A model generated the notes under the pieces. That model saw only the letters and a program-made list of their open reading frames with translations, did not search any database and was not told the origin of the DNA. Made by a program: the position numbers and the translations under genes. A stretch of DNA of 64,000 nucleotides. It comes from Phylloscopus collybita. Lineage: Eukaryota; Chordata; Aves; Passeriformes; Phylloscopidae. Every line of letters begins with the position of its first letter. Position 1 is the first letter of the stretch. Where the stretch lies: the NCBI GenBank assembly GCA_027886175.1, contig JAJNNQ010000002.1:10536001-10600000 (forward strand), given 5' to 3'. Of this stretch, positions 1-12,200 are shown piece after piece.

Positions 1-1664
1 AATTTAATTAAAACTCCATATCATATGCTAAAAATCTCATTGACAAGTCTTAGTTGAGGAATTCAGATTCCTTGTGGTACCTCAATCTGTGCTTTCTGTT
101 TTGCCCTCATATTGTTCCATGTTCTTATCCTGTCTCCCACCCCTGCATCATGCACTCCTTCCTGTCTTGTTTCTCATTAAAAAAGTGAATTCCTTTGAGA
201 TTTAACACTGTAATGTCGAAGTTTGAACACTGGCATCTTACTATCTTAATGGATATCTTACTTGACAGCTCTGTGAATTTTAGCTCTCTTCTTTAACAGC
301 ATATATTTGTGGGAAAAAGCTGGCATTGAATTGAAGTGCAGGGAGCTCAGGCAGGCTTGAAATGGAAACCTAGCTAAAATTACTGTGATTTCATCCTATT
401 ACATTAGAAACTGGAGTAAACTTGAGACGATAAAAAGAAAATAGTACATCAATGATGTAACTGGAAACCCATCCTTTATATCAAACGCCAGAGCGTGATA
501 CTAATGATTTATTATACAAATTTGTTATTACATTTTATAGCAAAGCTATGGACAATGATGACACTGAGGAAGATTTTGCTTGTATATCTGGGAAATTCTG
601 TGTTCATGTGGAGAAATATCTGCTCTTGAATCAATGAAAGAGTGTTCATATTTTGGCAGTGAGAGTCTTAGAAGTGCAGACAGTCACACACAGGAGCGCG
701 GTTTACGTTATCATTGCTAAAAATTTTGCAGTTTGCAAAGAATTGTAGCCACAATAGCATTCCCAGTCCCTAGAGTAGCAAGGAGTGATGGCATTTCAGA
801 CCTTTTTAGTCTCAGAGGGAATTTCTTTAGATAGTACAAAAAAGTAGGTACTTGTGATTTCAAGCAATTTCAAGCAACTACTTTGTGTTTTCAGTGTGTG
901 TATTCATTTGTATGCCTGCCATTGAGGGGGAATACGGACATGACAGAAGACTGTTCACTGACAGAAGACAACTGGGAAGCTTGTACTGTACCTGTAAACT
1001 TATTAATCTATCTGGAACAGTAAAATATCACTTTCCATATTAAGAAAGACTACTCATATATAAAGGTGATGTCATGGTCTCAGTTTACATGGAATTGGCT
1101 GTTCATTTGGAACTGGTCTGTAAGAAGTCAATTCACATGGATTTTCTACCTAATCACATCTACAGTGTTTCTCAGACACTGGACCCACGTGTATCATATG
1201 CATGAGATATCTTAATATAAGTATTTCACAGCATATTTCCTCCTCACAGCTGTACTTCTGAAGTAGCACCCACACCTTCTGTTCTTGAAATATTGCACTT
1301 TCTCCCCAACAGCTGAATTCTGCAAGTAGGAAAATTCTACCCACTCCCTCTCTCTCCTCAGTTTTCAGGCAGAATCCAAAGCCTGACTATACTGATAAAA
1401 ATCCATTCACTGACTCATGGGGCTTATAACTGTTCAACATCTTATCCAGTCCCTGGTCAATACGCTACTGAGCTCCTCACACAGGGAACCTGCCAGATTA
1501 GATGTTCAGGATTCATGGCACACAAAAATAACCCGATGGGTAAATCAGGAGGCAGACCCCATACTCATTCCAGTTAAAGGCTTGCTCGGTTTTGCATACA
1601 CATCCACTCACAGAAATTGTGCTGTAGTGAACTTTACGAAAAAACCTTAAATCTTTCTTTCAAG

Positions 1665-1774
1665 ATTTTACGTGCTGAAAGAACTGGTGTGAAGGCAGGA
1701 GAAAGCAGAAGCAGAGTCTGTCCCTGCTATCTAAAATCAGGGAAGGAATTGAGCTGAAGAGAAAACCAGGAAAG
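1665..1774 (+). other. Candidate non-coding exon (splice-signal pair)
   Basis: A pyrimidine stretch ending in TTTCAAG precedes position 1665, and GAAAG|GTAAGAA follows at 1774/1775, a good donor. The 110 bases between are purine-rich, with several GAAG and GGAAAG runs of the kind that act as splicing enhancers. All three forward frames contain a stop, so an internal coding exon is excluded. A lncRNA or UTR exon is possible. Such pairs arise by chance at this density, so this is a weak call. Confidence 0.12.
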
Positions 1775-3183
1775 GTAAGAATTTTCATACTGGAATAACC
1801 TCTGGGAATGTAGCAACAAAGATGTAGACTTTTTAGTCATTAAGGTGCTCAAAGGTTAAAACAAACAGTAAATATGATGAATTTTTTGTGAATACCACTG
1901 GACTAAGAAGCAAGAAATAAGCAAGGTAGTATAACCCAGTCAGGAAGCTTTGCATGGAGCTAAAAGTATTTACATCGGCGGGGGATGGGGGTTGCTTATA
2001 TATGACAGTTTTAATCTACTTAGCAATTCACTTTCTGCTGATAAGAATGTTGGTATTTGGAGCTCTAGGTTTAGGTTATTTTGTAATAAAATCCATCATG
2101 TGACAAGTAAAAAGCCATTTTGTTTAGAATTAATTACAACAGAAGAAGGCCCTCACAATGTTTCTGCTACAGTGGTTTCAATACTTCTATTTGCAAAACA
2201 GTAATAATTCTCATGTTTCACCACTACTGCCAGTGCATACTAAAATAATATTTTTCTGTGTTTTATTTTTGGTTCCATGGTATTTTCAATAACTAGCTTA
2301 TTTCATCATGACTTTTTTTTTCTATTTTCTTCGTTTATTTTTCCATGATGCTATTTTCTTTTGATGCACTCTCTCCACCTGTACAAGATGCATATTTACC
2401 TCCTCTACATGAGGGATTGAAATGGCTGGTATTGACTTGACATCTGTTTATTTCTGAGTAAGAAATCATCCCTTGCCTTTAGAATTTGATTTAAAAGGTT
2501 TGCTCAGGCACATGCTGCATTCAGCAGAAAGACCCTGGGTTTCTGGTGGCTGTGAAATACAGGATACAGTGCTGTGTGAGTCCAACATTTTCACACACAG
2601 TCATTGGGAACATCCAGTTTTTGGAATAAAGCTCAGCATATCCCAACTCCAAGGACAAAGGCCTAGTGGAAAAATATTGCAGTGCACAGACCCCATCTCC
2701 AGCGAGTGCCTAGCAAGGACGTGAGGCTGGAGTGTTAAAGGGCTGAGGTTTAACTCCCTGCCCAGGATTTTTCTCTGTGACTCTGGACATGCTGCTCAGG
2801 CATCCATAGTGGTTAATAAGAGCTTGTTTCCAACCAGAGGTTAACTTGGCTACCATATAAAAGAGCATTTGCTGGTGCTACAAGGTGTGGACAGTGTAAA
2901 CACCTGCAAAATTCTGAGACAATGAGGAACAAAGATCACTGGGAGTGAAGAGAGAACAGGGAAGAGAAAAGAAAGATGTAATTTAATAGTTGATTCCTTT
3001 CTTTAGAAATTATATTTGCCAAACATATCTTAAAGTCTGAGATTTCTGATTTTGTTAGGGTGGTTTTTGGTTTTTTTTACTATGATCAGATGAGTGGATA
3101 TGACCTTTTTGCAAAACAAGTCATTTACAATTTTCTTTTTTTAAAAACTAAAGATAGCTTCTTAATTTTCTACTTGTGCTAAA

Positions 3184-3202
3184 CCCCCCCCCCCCCCCCC
3201 CC
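3184..3202. repeat. Homopolymer C19 run
   Basis: Nineteen consecutive C (G on the minus strand). Long C/G homopolymers are rare compared with A/T runs. A shorter C10 run lies at 4463-4472. The exact length in an assembly should be treated as uncertain because sequencers miscall such runs. Confidence 0.9.
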
Positions 3203-3837
3203 TACTTTTCAGGTGTTCTCTACTGTCTTGCCATATAAGCAAAGTGAAGGAATGAAAATATACCCAAATGAGACATTCATGCCAAAGTCAAGGAAATCAA
3301 AATTTGGTCTCCTACATGCATTTTATGGAAAACTGTCACAACTGTCTCCCAAATAACTTTTATAGAAGAAAAAAGAAAAATGGACTTCAGTTTATTTTAT
3401 CTTCTTCTCAGGAGATGTCTTTACTGATAGCATCTGTGCTCTTCTGCACTCAGAGTGAGCAATGTGGCTTTGCTTTTCAGAGTGATTTGATCACTTGAAG
3501 TCCAGCATTCAACCACTTGGTATTTCTGTACAATCTGAAGTCGTACTTAAGCTCCAGTTTGAAAGTGAGAAACAGAACTGGCCCAGGAACTCTCTGCAGT
3601 CTGTAAGTGCATTTTTCAGTAAAATTCTCCCAGTTTAAAGCAGACAGTCAGTCATGTTATTTATCATAGCAAATAAAATAAGGAAGAATTAGTAAAAATG
3701 GGGAAATGGCTGTAATTCTCCTGCGTACATCTAAATATTTCTTATTGTGAATTTCATCACTTACTATTTGTGTCTCAGTTATTTGCCTTTTCTGTGACTG
3801 TTTCAGAATGAGAATTTTTCTGTTCTTGTCTTCACAG

Positions 3838-3913
3838 CTCATAACTTTTATTACTAGGATCAACTCTCTTTCCTTCTCACCACATTTTAAAGAAACCAGA
3901 TTTTTATGATGTG
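3838..3913 (+). other. Candidate non-coding exon (splice-signal pair)
   Basis: A strong acceptor ending TTCTTGTCTTCACAG precedes 3838, and GTG|GTAAGTA follows at 3913/3914. The 76 bases between have stops in all three forward frames, one only at the very end. No coding function can be claimed. It is either a non-coding exon or a chance pair. Confidence 0.12.
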
Positions 3914-4199
3914 GTAAGTATTACTGAGCACAGCATAAGTAAAGTCTTGCCAGAGATTTCATTATTACTTCCTTACATTTACATCCTACATTTATAGCAC
4001 TGTGTTGGTTTTTAAATTTATTCCTAAAGTTATCTAGGCATTCATGGGCAGAAGACCACTATTATATAAAAATTCTTGAGGATCTGCTTTCCTCTGCTTC
4101 ATCTCTACACTATCCTTGGTTTAGGGTTTTTTTATTTTGATGGAGAGAATTTTTTTCTCCATTTACAAACATATATGCAAGGAACTGAGCAAGGTCACA

Positions 4200-4328
4200 G
4201 GTGTTTTTTTGTTGGTGGTGGTGGTTTTGTTTGTTTGTTTGTTTGTTTTGTTTGGTTGTTTGGTTGGGTTTTTTGTGAGTTTTTTGTGTTTTGTTGGTTT
4301 GTTCTGGTTGGTTTTTTTTTTCTGTAGG
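4200..4328 (+). repeat. G/T-only low-complexity tract, (GTTT)n core
   Basis: The plus strand is almost purely G and T across this segment, with a (GTTT)n core near 4228-4250 that grades into TTGG and poly-T. The minus strand is a C/A tract of the (CAAA)n kind that recurs through the window (for example 17840-17870, 34068-34098, 37585-37606). Translations through it give hydrophobic F/V/C/G-rich strings and are not proteins. Confidence 0.85.
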
Positions 4329-7300
4329 GTATTACTACATTGAGAAACTGTGGTAAGAAATTACCATCTAATCTGATATTTGTGTGCTACACTGAGTGCG
4401 CAATAAAATGAACCAAGTACGTCATCAGAAGATGGATGATGTTGTGGATAAGGCTCAACACTCCCCCCCCCCAATGAACTTTATAGAACATTTACAGGCT
4501 TACTGTGGACTTGTAAATATTGCAGAAAATCTTGTGTCATGAAGAAATCCTTGGATTCGTGCCAAACCAAGGCTGCATGTCCACAAAAAATAATGCAGTG
4601 TGGGGGAGACACATTACCTTGAGACCTGAGAGCAATGCAGTTGTGTTGGTCTGAGGAGAGTGAGCTTCTCAGCAGGGTGCATTAGCACTGATGGAAATAC
4701 CATATCCCAGTTTTGAAACTTGCCTGGCTTGGGTCCACCCAACCCAGACAGTTTTGAATACTCCTTGTTCTGTCCATCTTTCAGGGAATTTCGGAAAAAA
4801 AGTAAGGCCTTAGATTAATTAAATTAATCTCTGTTTTCCCTCATCTTTTATTGATTTCACTTGGACTGGTCAGAATGAGAAGTCTCATCAATGCTTGTGT
4901 GCAGTTTAGTTACAGCCTGTACAGAATAACATATGTCTCTGTCACCACAGACGTTACAGGACAGAGAGAAAAAGAAATACTGTAAGCTAAAAAATAAAGG
5001 GCTATTTTTCCTTCAGTAATTCTTATTTAGAACAACAAATTAGTATGACTTTTATACCAAGTCAGATATAAGGAACAGACAAACCATGGCCTCAACATGG
5101 GAAGTACTTCCAAAGATTTGACTACATCAGCATCCCCGTGAACTTTTTACTGACTGCTGGTGACAATGGGCGTAATAAATCAGTAGCAGAAACTGAATCC
5201 AGTATCCATCCATCATGTTATACATAAGATTATAAAAGCTTTGGGGATGCTTTAATTTTCAGACCACACCAAAGTTATCCCCACTACTTTCATATACAAG
5301 GCAAACTCTTCCTCGGGTGCCTGTGAATGGTCACTTTTAGTGCGTCTGCATTGACATGGTCCAGGTTAGAGGCACACTTTTGAAGTGAATCTCCTCATCA
5401 TTCATGAGACTCATTCATCTGCAAGGAGTGCATGAACAAGCTTTATTTCAGATCATGTGCTCCAGAGGGCACCCAGTGTACTGCAAACATCAATGGGTGT
5501 TGAACTCAGGGGACCAGACTCATGGTAAAATTCAGAAGATCACAGATTGCACACCTAATTCTCAGGACCAGCTGCTTGATTCTGCTCATTCCATTCTCCT
5601 ATTTCCCTGTAGTAGCTGCAGATGAAGCAGACTTTATGCCATTCTCTAGGTCTGTCCCTGTGCACCAACAGCTGAAAGAGAAGAGGTGCATGGAAGAATT
5701 AGAAGATAGGACTAGATTATTTATCCAGGGTTTATTTTCCAAACCCTCTGCATGACCAAATGTCACTATCCTGAAAAAAACGGTGGCTAATGAGGTCAGG
5801 AAATTGTTATTTTCCCTGGTACTGTTACAGTGTCCACAAGCTGGGCAAGACAGAAGACAAAACAAGATTTACTAAAGAGTGCCTGTAGACTTGATTTAAC
5901 AAAGCATCAGAATTTTTGCTGGTCCATCTTCATGTAAAAATTCACTGCTTTCAATAGATCAAGCCAAACATGCTGTTAAAAATACTAGAAAATGCACACT
6001 TCATTTGTCATATGTATGATAAAACAGTAATTTTGTGTACTTTAGCTGAAAAGCTCATGTTAAAAACATTCTCATTAAACCTGTACCAAAATCAGAGACA
6101 GAAATGATGGTGTATAAATAACTTCAGAATAGGGCTGTATAGTATTTTGCTTTACATTCAATGCACAAAACTGTTGCTGTTTTTGTGTTTTTAAATGTTG
6201 AGCTTTATTAATTAAGAATAGCAATATCTGTAATTATTTACTCTTTACTTTACAGATAAATATGTATTTCTTTCTTTCTTTTATAGTTTTTCCTGGTGGG
6301 ATATCATGAGGGCTTAACATACTGAAAAAAGCTACCTCATACCTTCTTCAGAATCAAAAATTAGAAGAACTTAAAAACTGAATTCTCATCGAGGTTAGAC
6401 ACACACCAGGTCACAAATGAGAAATTTGTGCAAAAGAGAAAATATATAAAAAATATAAGAATATCTGGTTTGGAAAAAATTTGTAAAAAAATTAGATCAA
6501 TAAAAAGGATTTTCTTGCGTGCAGAGGTTTACTGGGAAGGAGAGGACACAAGGGGAATTAACATTGTTGTCAAAACAGGCTGCTGTGCCGGGGGTAGGAA
6601 TATGTTCCTCTGCTGACATAATTCTCTTTTAAATGAGTTTGTGCCATCCAAATCTTTTAGGTTTAGTGCAAGCAGCTTCCGTTGCACTGTGCTTCCTCTG
6701 CAGGTGTGGAAGCAAGAAAGCCTGAGGCTGCAGTATTTCCTGTGGATCCAGCAGTGTAGCCTTAGACCAACAACTTGCAAGCAAAACCCTCACTGATTTG
6801 AGCTTGCTTCTGTTAAAGCTTGCTGATTTGCTTGAGACTTTGCATAAACATTAGATCCTTTACAAAAGCCAGATTTGATCTATTTTTTCTCTTTTTTTCC
6901 ACAGTTATGAATTAATATACTCAAAATATTCTTTTTTTTTTACAGAAAAATGAGGGCAATCACAAGGACTGTCAAGTATTATTCATTTTGAATGTTATAC
7001 TCAGCCTCATTCCAATGCCACTGGAAGCAAAAGGAGGTCTCTCAGATGATTTCAATATTATGGGCCCATACTAGACTGGGAGATTTGCAGATATTGAGTG
7101 CCATTCATTGCACTGAAATTAAAAGCACATCCAGCTTTTCACAAGGTGTTAGACTGAACTGATTTAAAGTTCGAGTTGAAGATTTTGGAATTAATTTAAA
7201 ATTGAATCTAACCTCTCATATTATTAGTCCTCATATTTATGGAATTGATTTAGAATCTCTATTTAGAATTAAATGACTTTTTACTCTATCAAACTGCCAT

Positions 7301-7544
7301 TTCTACATGACATAATAACATTTGCCCTATCCCAGGAAACTTTTGAACTAAGGGCAAGGAATCTGTGAGAAAAGATAGCATCATATGAGATACATGCTGT
7401 GGGAAACTGAGAAAGAGGCAGTAGAAAAGTAATATAAAGTGTAGTCAGAAAACTGTCAAAGAAAATAAAATAATAACAAAACAAAGCTTATTTTAGAACT
7501 TCCTGTTAAAACGTATTATAAAAGTTTTAGAGCCATGGACACAC

Positions 7545-7560
7545 CACACACACACACACA
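7545..7560. repeat. (CA)n microsatellite
   Basis: Eight uninterrupted CA dinucleotides followed by a TATCTATGTAGATATATA stretch. A short, ordinary microsatellite. Confidence 0.85.
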
Positions 7561-8731
7561 TATCTATGTAGATATATAAAGATTTTTGGAGACATGGACT
7601 ATTTTTTAAAATATAGATAACTTCCTTTATTGAACATGCAGATATTTCTTCCTAACGTTACATCTATAGGATTCAGACATTTTTTATAATGACTCATATT
7701 TCTCAAGTAACGACGTTTTGCATTTTTTTTTCTTGAAACTTACTAAAGGTGCCTGATTTGGGGCAAGTGACTTGCATATGCACTCTAAAAATATAGTAAC
7801 TTCCCAGTCCTGATGCACTCAAATGCACACAATATGCCCAGTTGACACATCAGCTGAGCTTCTGCTTCATTCTTCTAAGGCAGTAGGTAGGAGTGAGGAA
7901 TTAGTAAACATTCCCTCTGTGCCACCTGGAAAGAACTGTGGAGATAACAATTGTCAACAGCAGAGAAGAACTGAGAGAAATAAGTGCAAAGATATCACTG
8001 TCTTCAAAGTGAGCAGGAACAAATTCATGAGAAGATTTGGAAAAAAAAAAATATATACTATTTTTCTCTTGAAAGCATTTAGGATTTGTATATTTAAAAC
8101 TCAAACACCATAAAATACAAGAAGAGCCATTGATAGACAGTAAATTTGGTGATTAACATATTGAAAATATCCAGAAGTTGTAAAATGCTGCCCCCATTAC
8201 CTCACAAACTTCTGTTCTTTCTTTGAGATTCCTTTGTTTGCAGACTTATGGGGACAGTGGCCACCTTCAGCTAAGCTTATGATAAGTTAATAATCTGGCT
8301 ACATTATTGTTAAAAATATATACACACGGTAATCAGTAGGAATTTAGACCTGTAGTGTTGTTGTATAATCAGAAAATTTTACAGCAAAACTCTTCTCTGG
8401 ATTGGAAAATGATACTTAATTTTTGATGGAGTACTGATTTAAAAAGACATTTAAAAAAAATAAAATTCTTAATTAGTCTTCCTAAATTAAGTCTCTTTTA
8501 CTATATCTTTAATATACAAGATACTTCCCCAAAATTTCTATAAAACAAAAATAAAAAAAACCACCCACAAACAACAGCTAAATCAAATCAGCAGCCCTTT
8601 GAGGCACAAAGTAGGATTCAAATGTGAAACATCTGTCTGTCTGCTGCTGCCATGCCACCATGCCTTGCTCCAGCAGACTGAGGTGCTGTCAGTGAAAACA
8701 TCCTTTGACTTTTTGTTCATGCCAAGACTAA

Positions 8732-9228
8732 TGCACCTTGAATCCTGTGGGGCTCAGTTTTGGGCCCCTCACTGGAAGACAGACCTGTCCAGAGGACAGC
8801 AGAGGTGGTGAAGAGGCTGGAACACAGATCAGCTCAGAGCAGCTGAGGGAGCTGAGGTCATTCAGCCTGGAGAAGAGGAGGCTCAGGTGGGACCTTTCTG
8901 CTCCCTACAACTCCCTGAAAGGAGGGGGTGTGAGGTGGGGTCAGTCTCTTCTCCCAGGCAGCCAGGAATAGAAGAGGGGGAAATGGCCTCAAGTTCTCCT
9001 AACCAGGAGAGGTTCAGATTGGATACTAGGAAAAATTTCTTCACTGGAAGACTGGATAAGCATTGAATGGACATCCAAAGAAAGTGATGGAGTCACCATC
9101 CTTGGAAGTGTTCAAAAAGCAAGTGGATGTGGGGCTTTGCAATATGGTTTAGTGGACATGGTGGTATTCAATGAAAGATTGAACTTGATGATCTTGGACA
9201 TCTTTTACAACCATAATGGTGCTGTGAC
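8732..9228 (+). mobile_element. CR1 non-LTR retrotransposon, 3' fragment (sense)
   Basis: The segment follows the avian CR1 ORF2 C-terminus and 3' UTR in order: the block ending TTTTGGGCCCCTCA, then GCTGAGGGAGCTGAGG, TTCAGCCTGGAGAAGAGG, CTACAACTCCCTGAAAGGAG, GGCCTCAAGTTCTCC, TTGGATACTAGGAAAAATTT, GGAGTCACCATCC and finally GATGATCTTGGACATCTTTT. The element is 5'-truncated, as nearly all CR1 copies are. Indels break the frame, and short deletions are visible after 8790 and near 9060. The 3' octamer is decayed to AATGGTGCTGTGAC. CR1 mobilises by target-primed reverse transcription, and this copy is dead. The short open frames inside it are remnants. Confidence 0.93.
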
Positions 9229-12200
9229 AACCAGTCCTTTGGCTACTGCATGCAGGAACTCTTTCATATCCCCCAAGCAATTTCTTGAGCATCCCTGTCC
9301 ACTTGTTGTCTCTCAAAAAAGGGAAAAATGTGAGGTGGAAGATTTTCTTAAAAGAATGACAGGATAATATGATTTTCTGAAGGAGGTCAAGATTTCATTC
9401 AAGCATAGTGCAGTTTTACTGTGAACTCTCCCTTCCATTAAATATGCTGTTCCTTAAGTCTGCTTCACTTGTGATCCACATTGTGCTAATGTCAATGGGC
9501 TCTTCTGTGACATACAGAAAAAAACCCACCAAAACTGTAAGAACTCCTTTGTGAGGCTTCTCCTGGATTTCCTTCCACAACTCAGTCTGGCCTTCAAGAT
9601 ATTTCAGATAAATTATTAAATAAAATAGATAAATCGTAGAATTTGTTGGGGTTTTTTAAATGGAAACAAGAAGCCAAACAAATTAAATTCAGTGTAAAGT
9701 AGGCAAAAAAACCTCCTTTGCCATTTGTCTTCTTCTGAGTGCTCTTCTTTTTCTTGACCAAAAAAAAAGAACTATAAGAGTTGCTATTCTCATAAAAAGT
9801 GTTATGTTTTGCATTAACAGCACATTTCTTTGAAACATCCATTCCCTTTCCAACCAATATCATGTGTGTGGAGCTGATTGTGGCTCAGGGACCAAAATGC
9901 AGAAAGCAAAGCCATCAGCCTTCTTCCCTAGCTCCATTGTCCAGTACAAGGGAGACATACATGTCTCCATGCTATGAAGCAAAACCGTCAGTTTCTCCAG
10001 CCTTTGAGGGTCATATGTGATGTTTATAATCCTTGGACTTGGTAATAATCCTGTTGTCCAACCCAGCCCAGTGAAGTCCAATCCAAAGTATGTTCCTGGA
10101 AGAGTGTGAATATTTAGGAGAACCAGCCTGGTAACAAGTTCCAGGCTTTTATGTGCAAGGGTTTCCCCCACAAATTAGATTCATAGATTACTATGCTTAT
10201 GATTCCATAAATATTTATACCCTCAAGTAAACTGAATAATATAGTGACTTCACAAAATAACAGCTCTTTATGTGTCTGCATGGAATCTAGTGAAGATTTT
10301 TCCATTTTTGGAAATTTTTTGCCCTTCTCTAGGGGTTATTAAAAACTCCTAAATATTAAAGTGATTCCCACAAACTATTGAGCTGCTAAAAGATATGTTG
10401 ACTTTTTAAAAGCTGACAATTATGCCTGATACCTGACTCATTTTAGCTGTTTTACTCCACTTGTAGCGTTGTTCTCCCTGGATTGTGATTCTGAGGGAAA
10501 CCATAATTTAAACAGAATTAACAAAAGTTGAATGGAATCATTCACATGACCAAAGTGACTCATCTGCACATGTTTTTGTGAGCTTAATTCTCAAAACCAG
10601 ATGCTAATAGTTTACCAGTTACACATAATAGTTAACTAGCTCCTAGTAGAATGTAAAACAACTCTAGGAAAAAATCTATTATAATTTTATTAACAGGCAA
10701 ATAGTTCCAAACAAACTCTTAAAAGATTTTTTAAAAGGAAAAAAAAACAACAATACATTATCCTTTAAATATTCTGGTATCTAAAAGGTTGCTTACTAGA
10801 CCAAATCCAATGAAATTAACTAGGTAGATTAGCTCAATTCATTGCTTTTAATTAAATACATCCTGAGCTATGCTCTCAATGAATTAGCAAGAACATTTGC
10901 AGCTTCTCATTTACACACTTGCTAAAATAGCAATTGAAGTAACTGTATTCCAACTAAATGCTGAGGTAGAATGGTATATAAGGAGGCAGGTGTAGGTTTT
11001 CCAAACCAATAGAATTAATCCCAAGGGACAGGGAGAGATGATCCAGGTGTATTTTAACTTAGAAGTACCATATTTCAAAAGCATGTAATCCACAGTGTAA
11101 TCCCAAATCCTTCTTAAGGAAAGGCTTTACCGCAAAAATATTATCCTGACCTTTCTCTTGCTGTTGCTATGGAAAGACATGTTTCCTGGCTTCTGGCAAA
11201 GGACCAGTAATTGTATTTAAATGGGGTGTTGAACAACCATAGTGTGTGCAGTGTGCTATTATTTCTTTGTGGGAGGTTTATTATAGGCTTCTGGTATATA
11301 ATCTAAATTAGATGTCTGAGGAAAAATAATGCTTTTAAGTTGGAAAATTGTATTCTGTCTTTTAAATTCCCTGATTTCTCTGATAGTCTTTTGAAGTTTT
11401 TCTGAAGCTATAAATGTTAACTATATTCCTTAATCAAACCATCCTTTCAACCAGCTGCAGCAGAATATCTCTCTTTTATGTTTATGGGAACTTGGATGCA
11501 ATTATTTTACAGAGATGAACTTGCTATAAACAACCCTATCATTTTTAGACTTTCAAATTTCATTATCTTAAGCACAAATCAACATTGACACTGCTCTAGT
11601 CTGGCTCTGATATGCTGTTTAATATTAACATGGGTGGGTGATCTTTTATTCAGTTTCATTATATTAGTGCGTAAATTTAGTGAAGTTAGCTCAGGTTGGG
11701 GAATCAAATTTTTCAAGCTATTCACAGTACTTAAATCTTAACAGATTAGTTGACACAGAAAAGAGGAAACAACCCTATTATCCTTGTTTGCAACAGGTGA
11801 CTGGAAATGAATAAATTTTAGACTAAAGTCATGGTTACTGGGTGATTATTAGTATCTTGCATGTCATCTTTCTGTTATGTGTGTTTTATAAAAATAAAAT
11901 TACATATTTGATTATATTTAGGCTTTTATTCCCCTATTTTTTAAAAAAAGTAGTTATGTTTATGTAAGTACATAATTATTCAAATTATTCAAAGAGCTAA
12001 ACCTTCAAGTCAAGGTGTACTTGACTTAAAAACAAAAGCCAGTCAAATATAAATGGTTCTAGCATAGGCTTCTCACTGAAATCAGATGATGATTTTGGTT
12101 TGAGATGTGGGATAGTTCCAGATAGTGCTGTTCCTCTAACATCTCCTACCGTCTGCTCACAAAGATACACTCATGTATCATGAAATGAGTGACTCATGCC

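Larger units (their letters stand above)
1..8731. other. Non-coding AT-rich stretch, no recognisable gene
   Basis: I read this segment in six frames and saw no recognisable protein. The longest open stretches are under about 100 codons, of the size expected by chance in AT-rich DNA, and several are low-complexity translations of G/T or A/T tracts. It holds a C19 run, a long G/T tract, a short (CA)n and scattered A or T runs. Exon-like splice pairs occur at 1665-1774 and 3838-3913, but all three frames of each contain a stop, so they could only be non-coding exons or chance. I see no transposon ends and no RNA gene. Confidence 0.7.

Noticed and set aside
4076..4343. Two overlapping hydrophobic frames resembling membrane proteins
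   Set aside because: They translate the G/T-only tract in two frames. The F/V/C/G/W strings come from the repeat.
9860..10171. 103-codon minus-strand open frame
   Set aside because: No recognised similarity and no convincing exon boundaries. Length is within chance.
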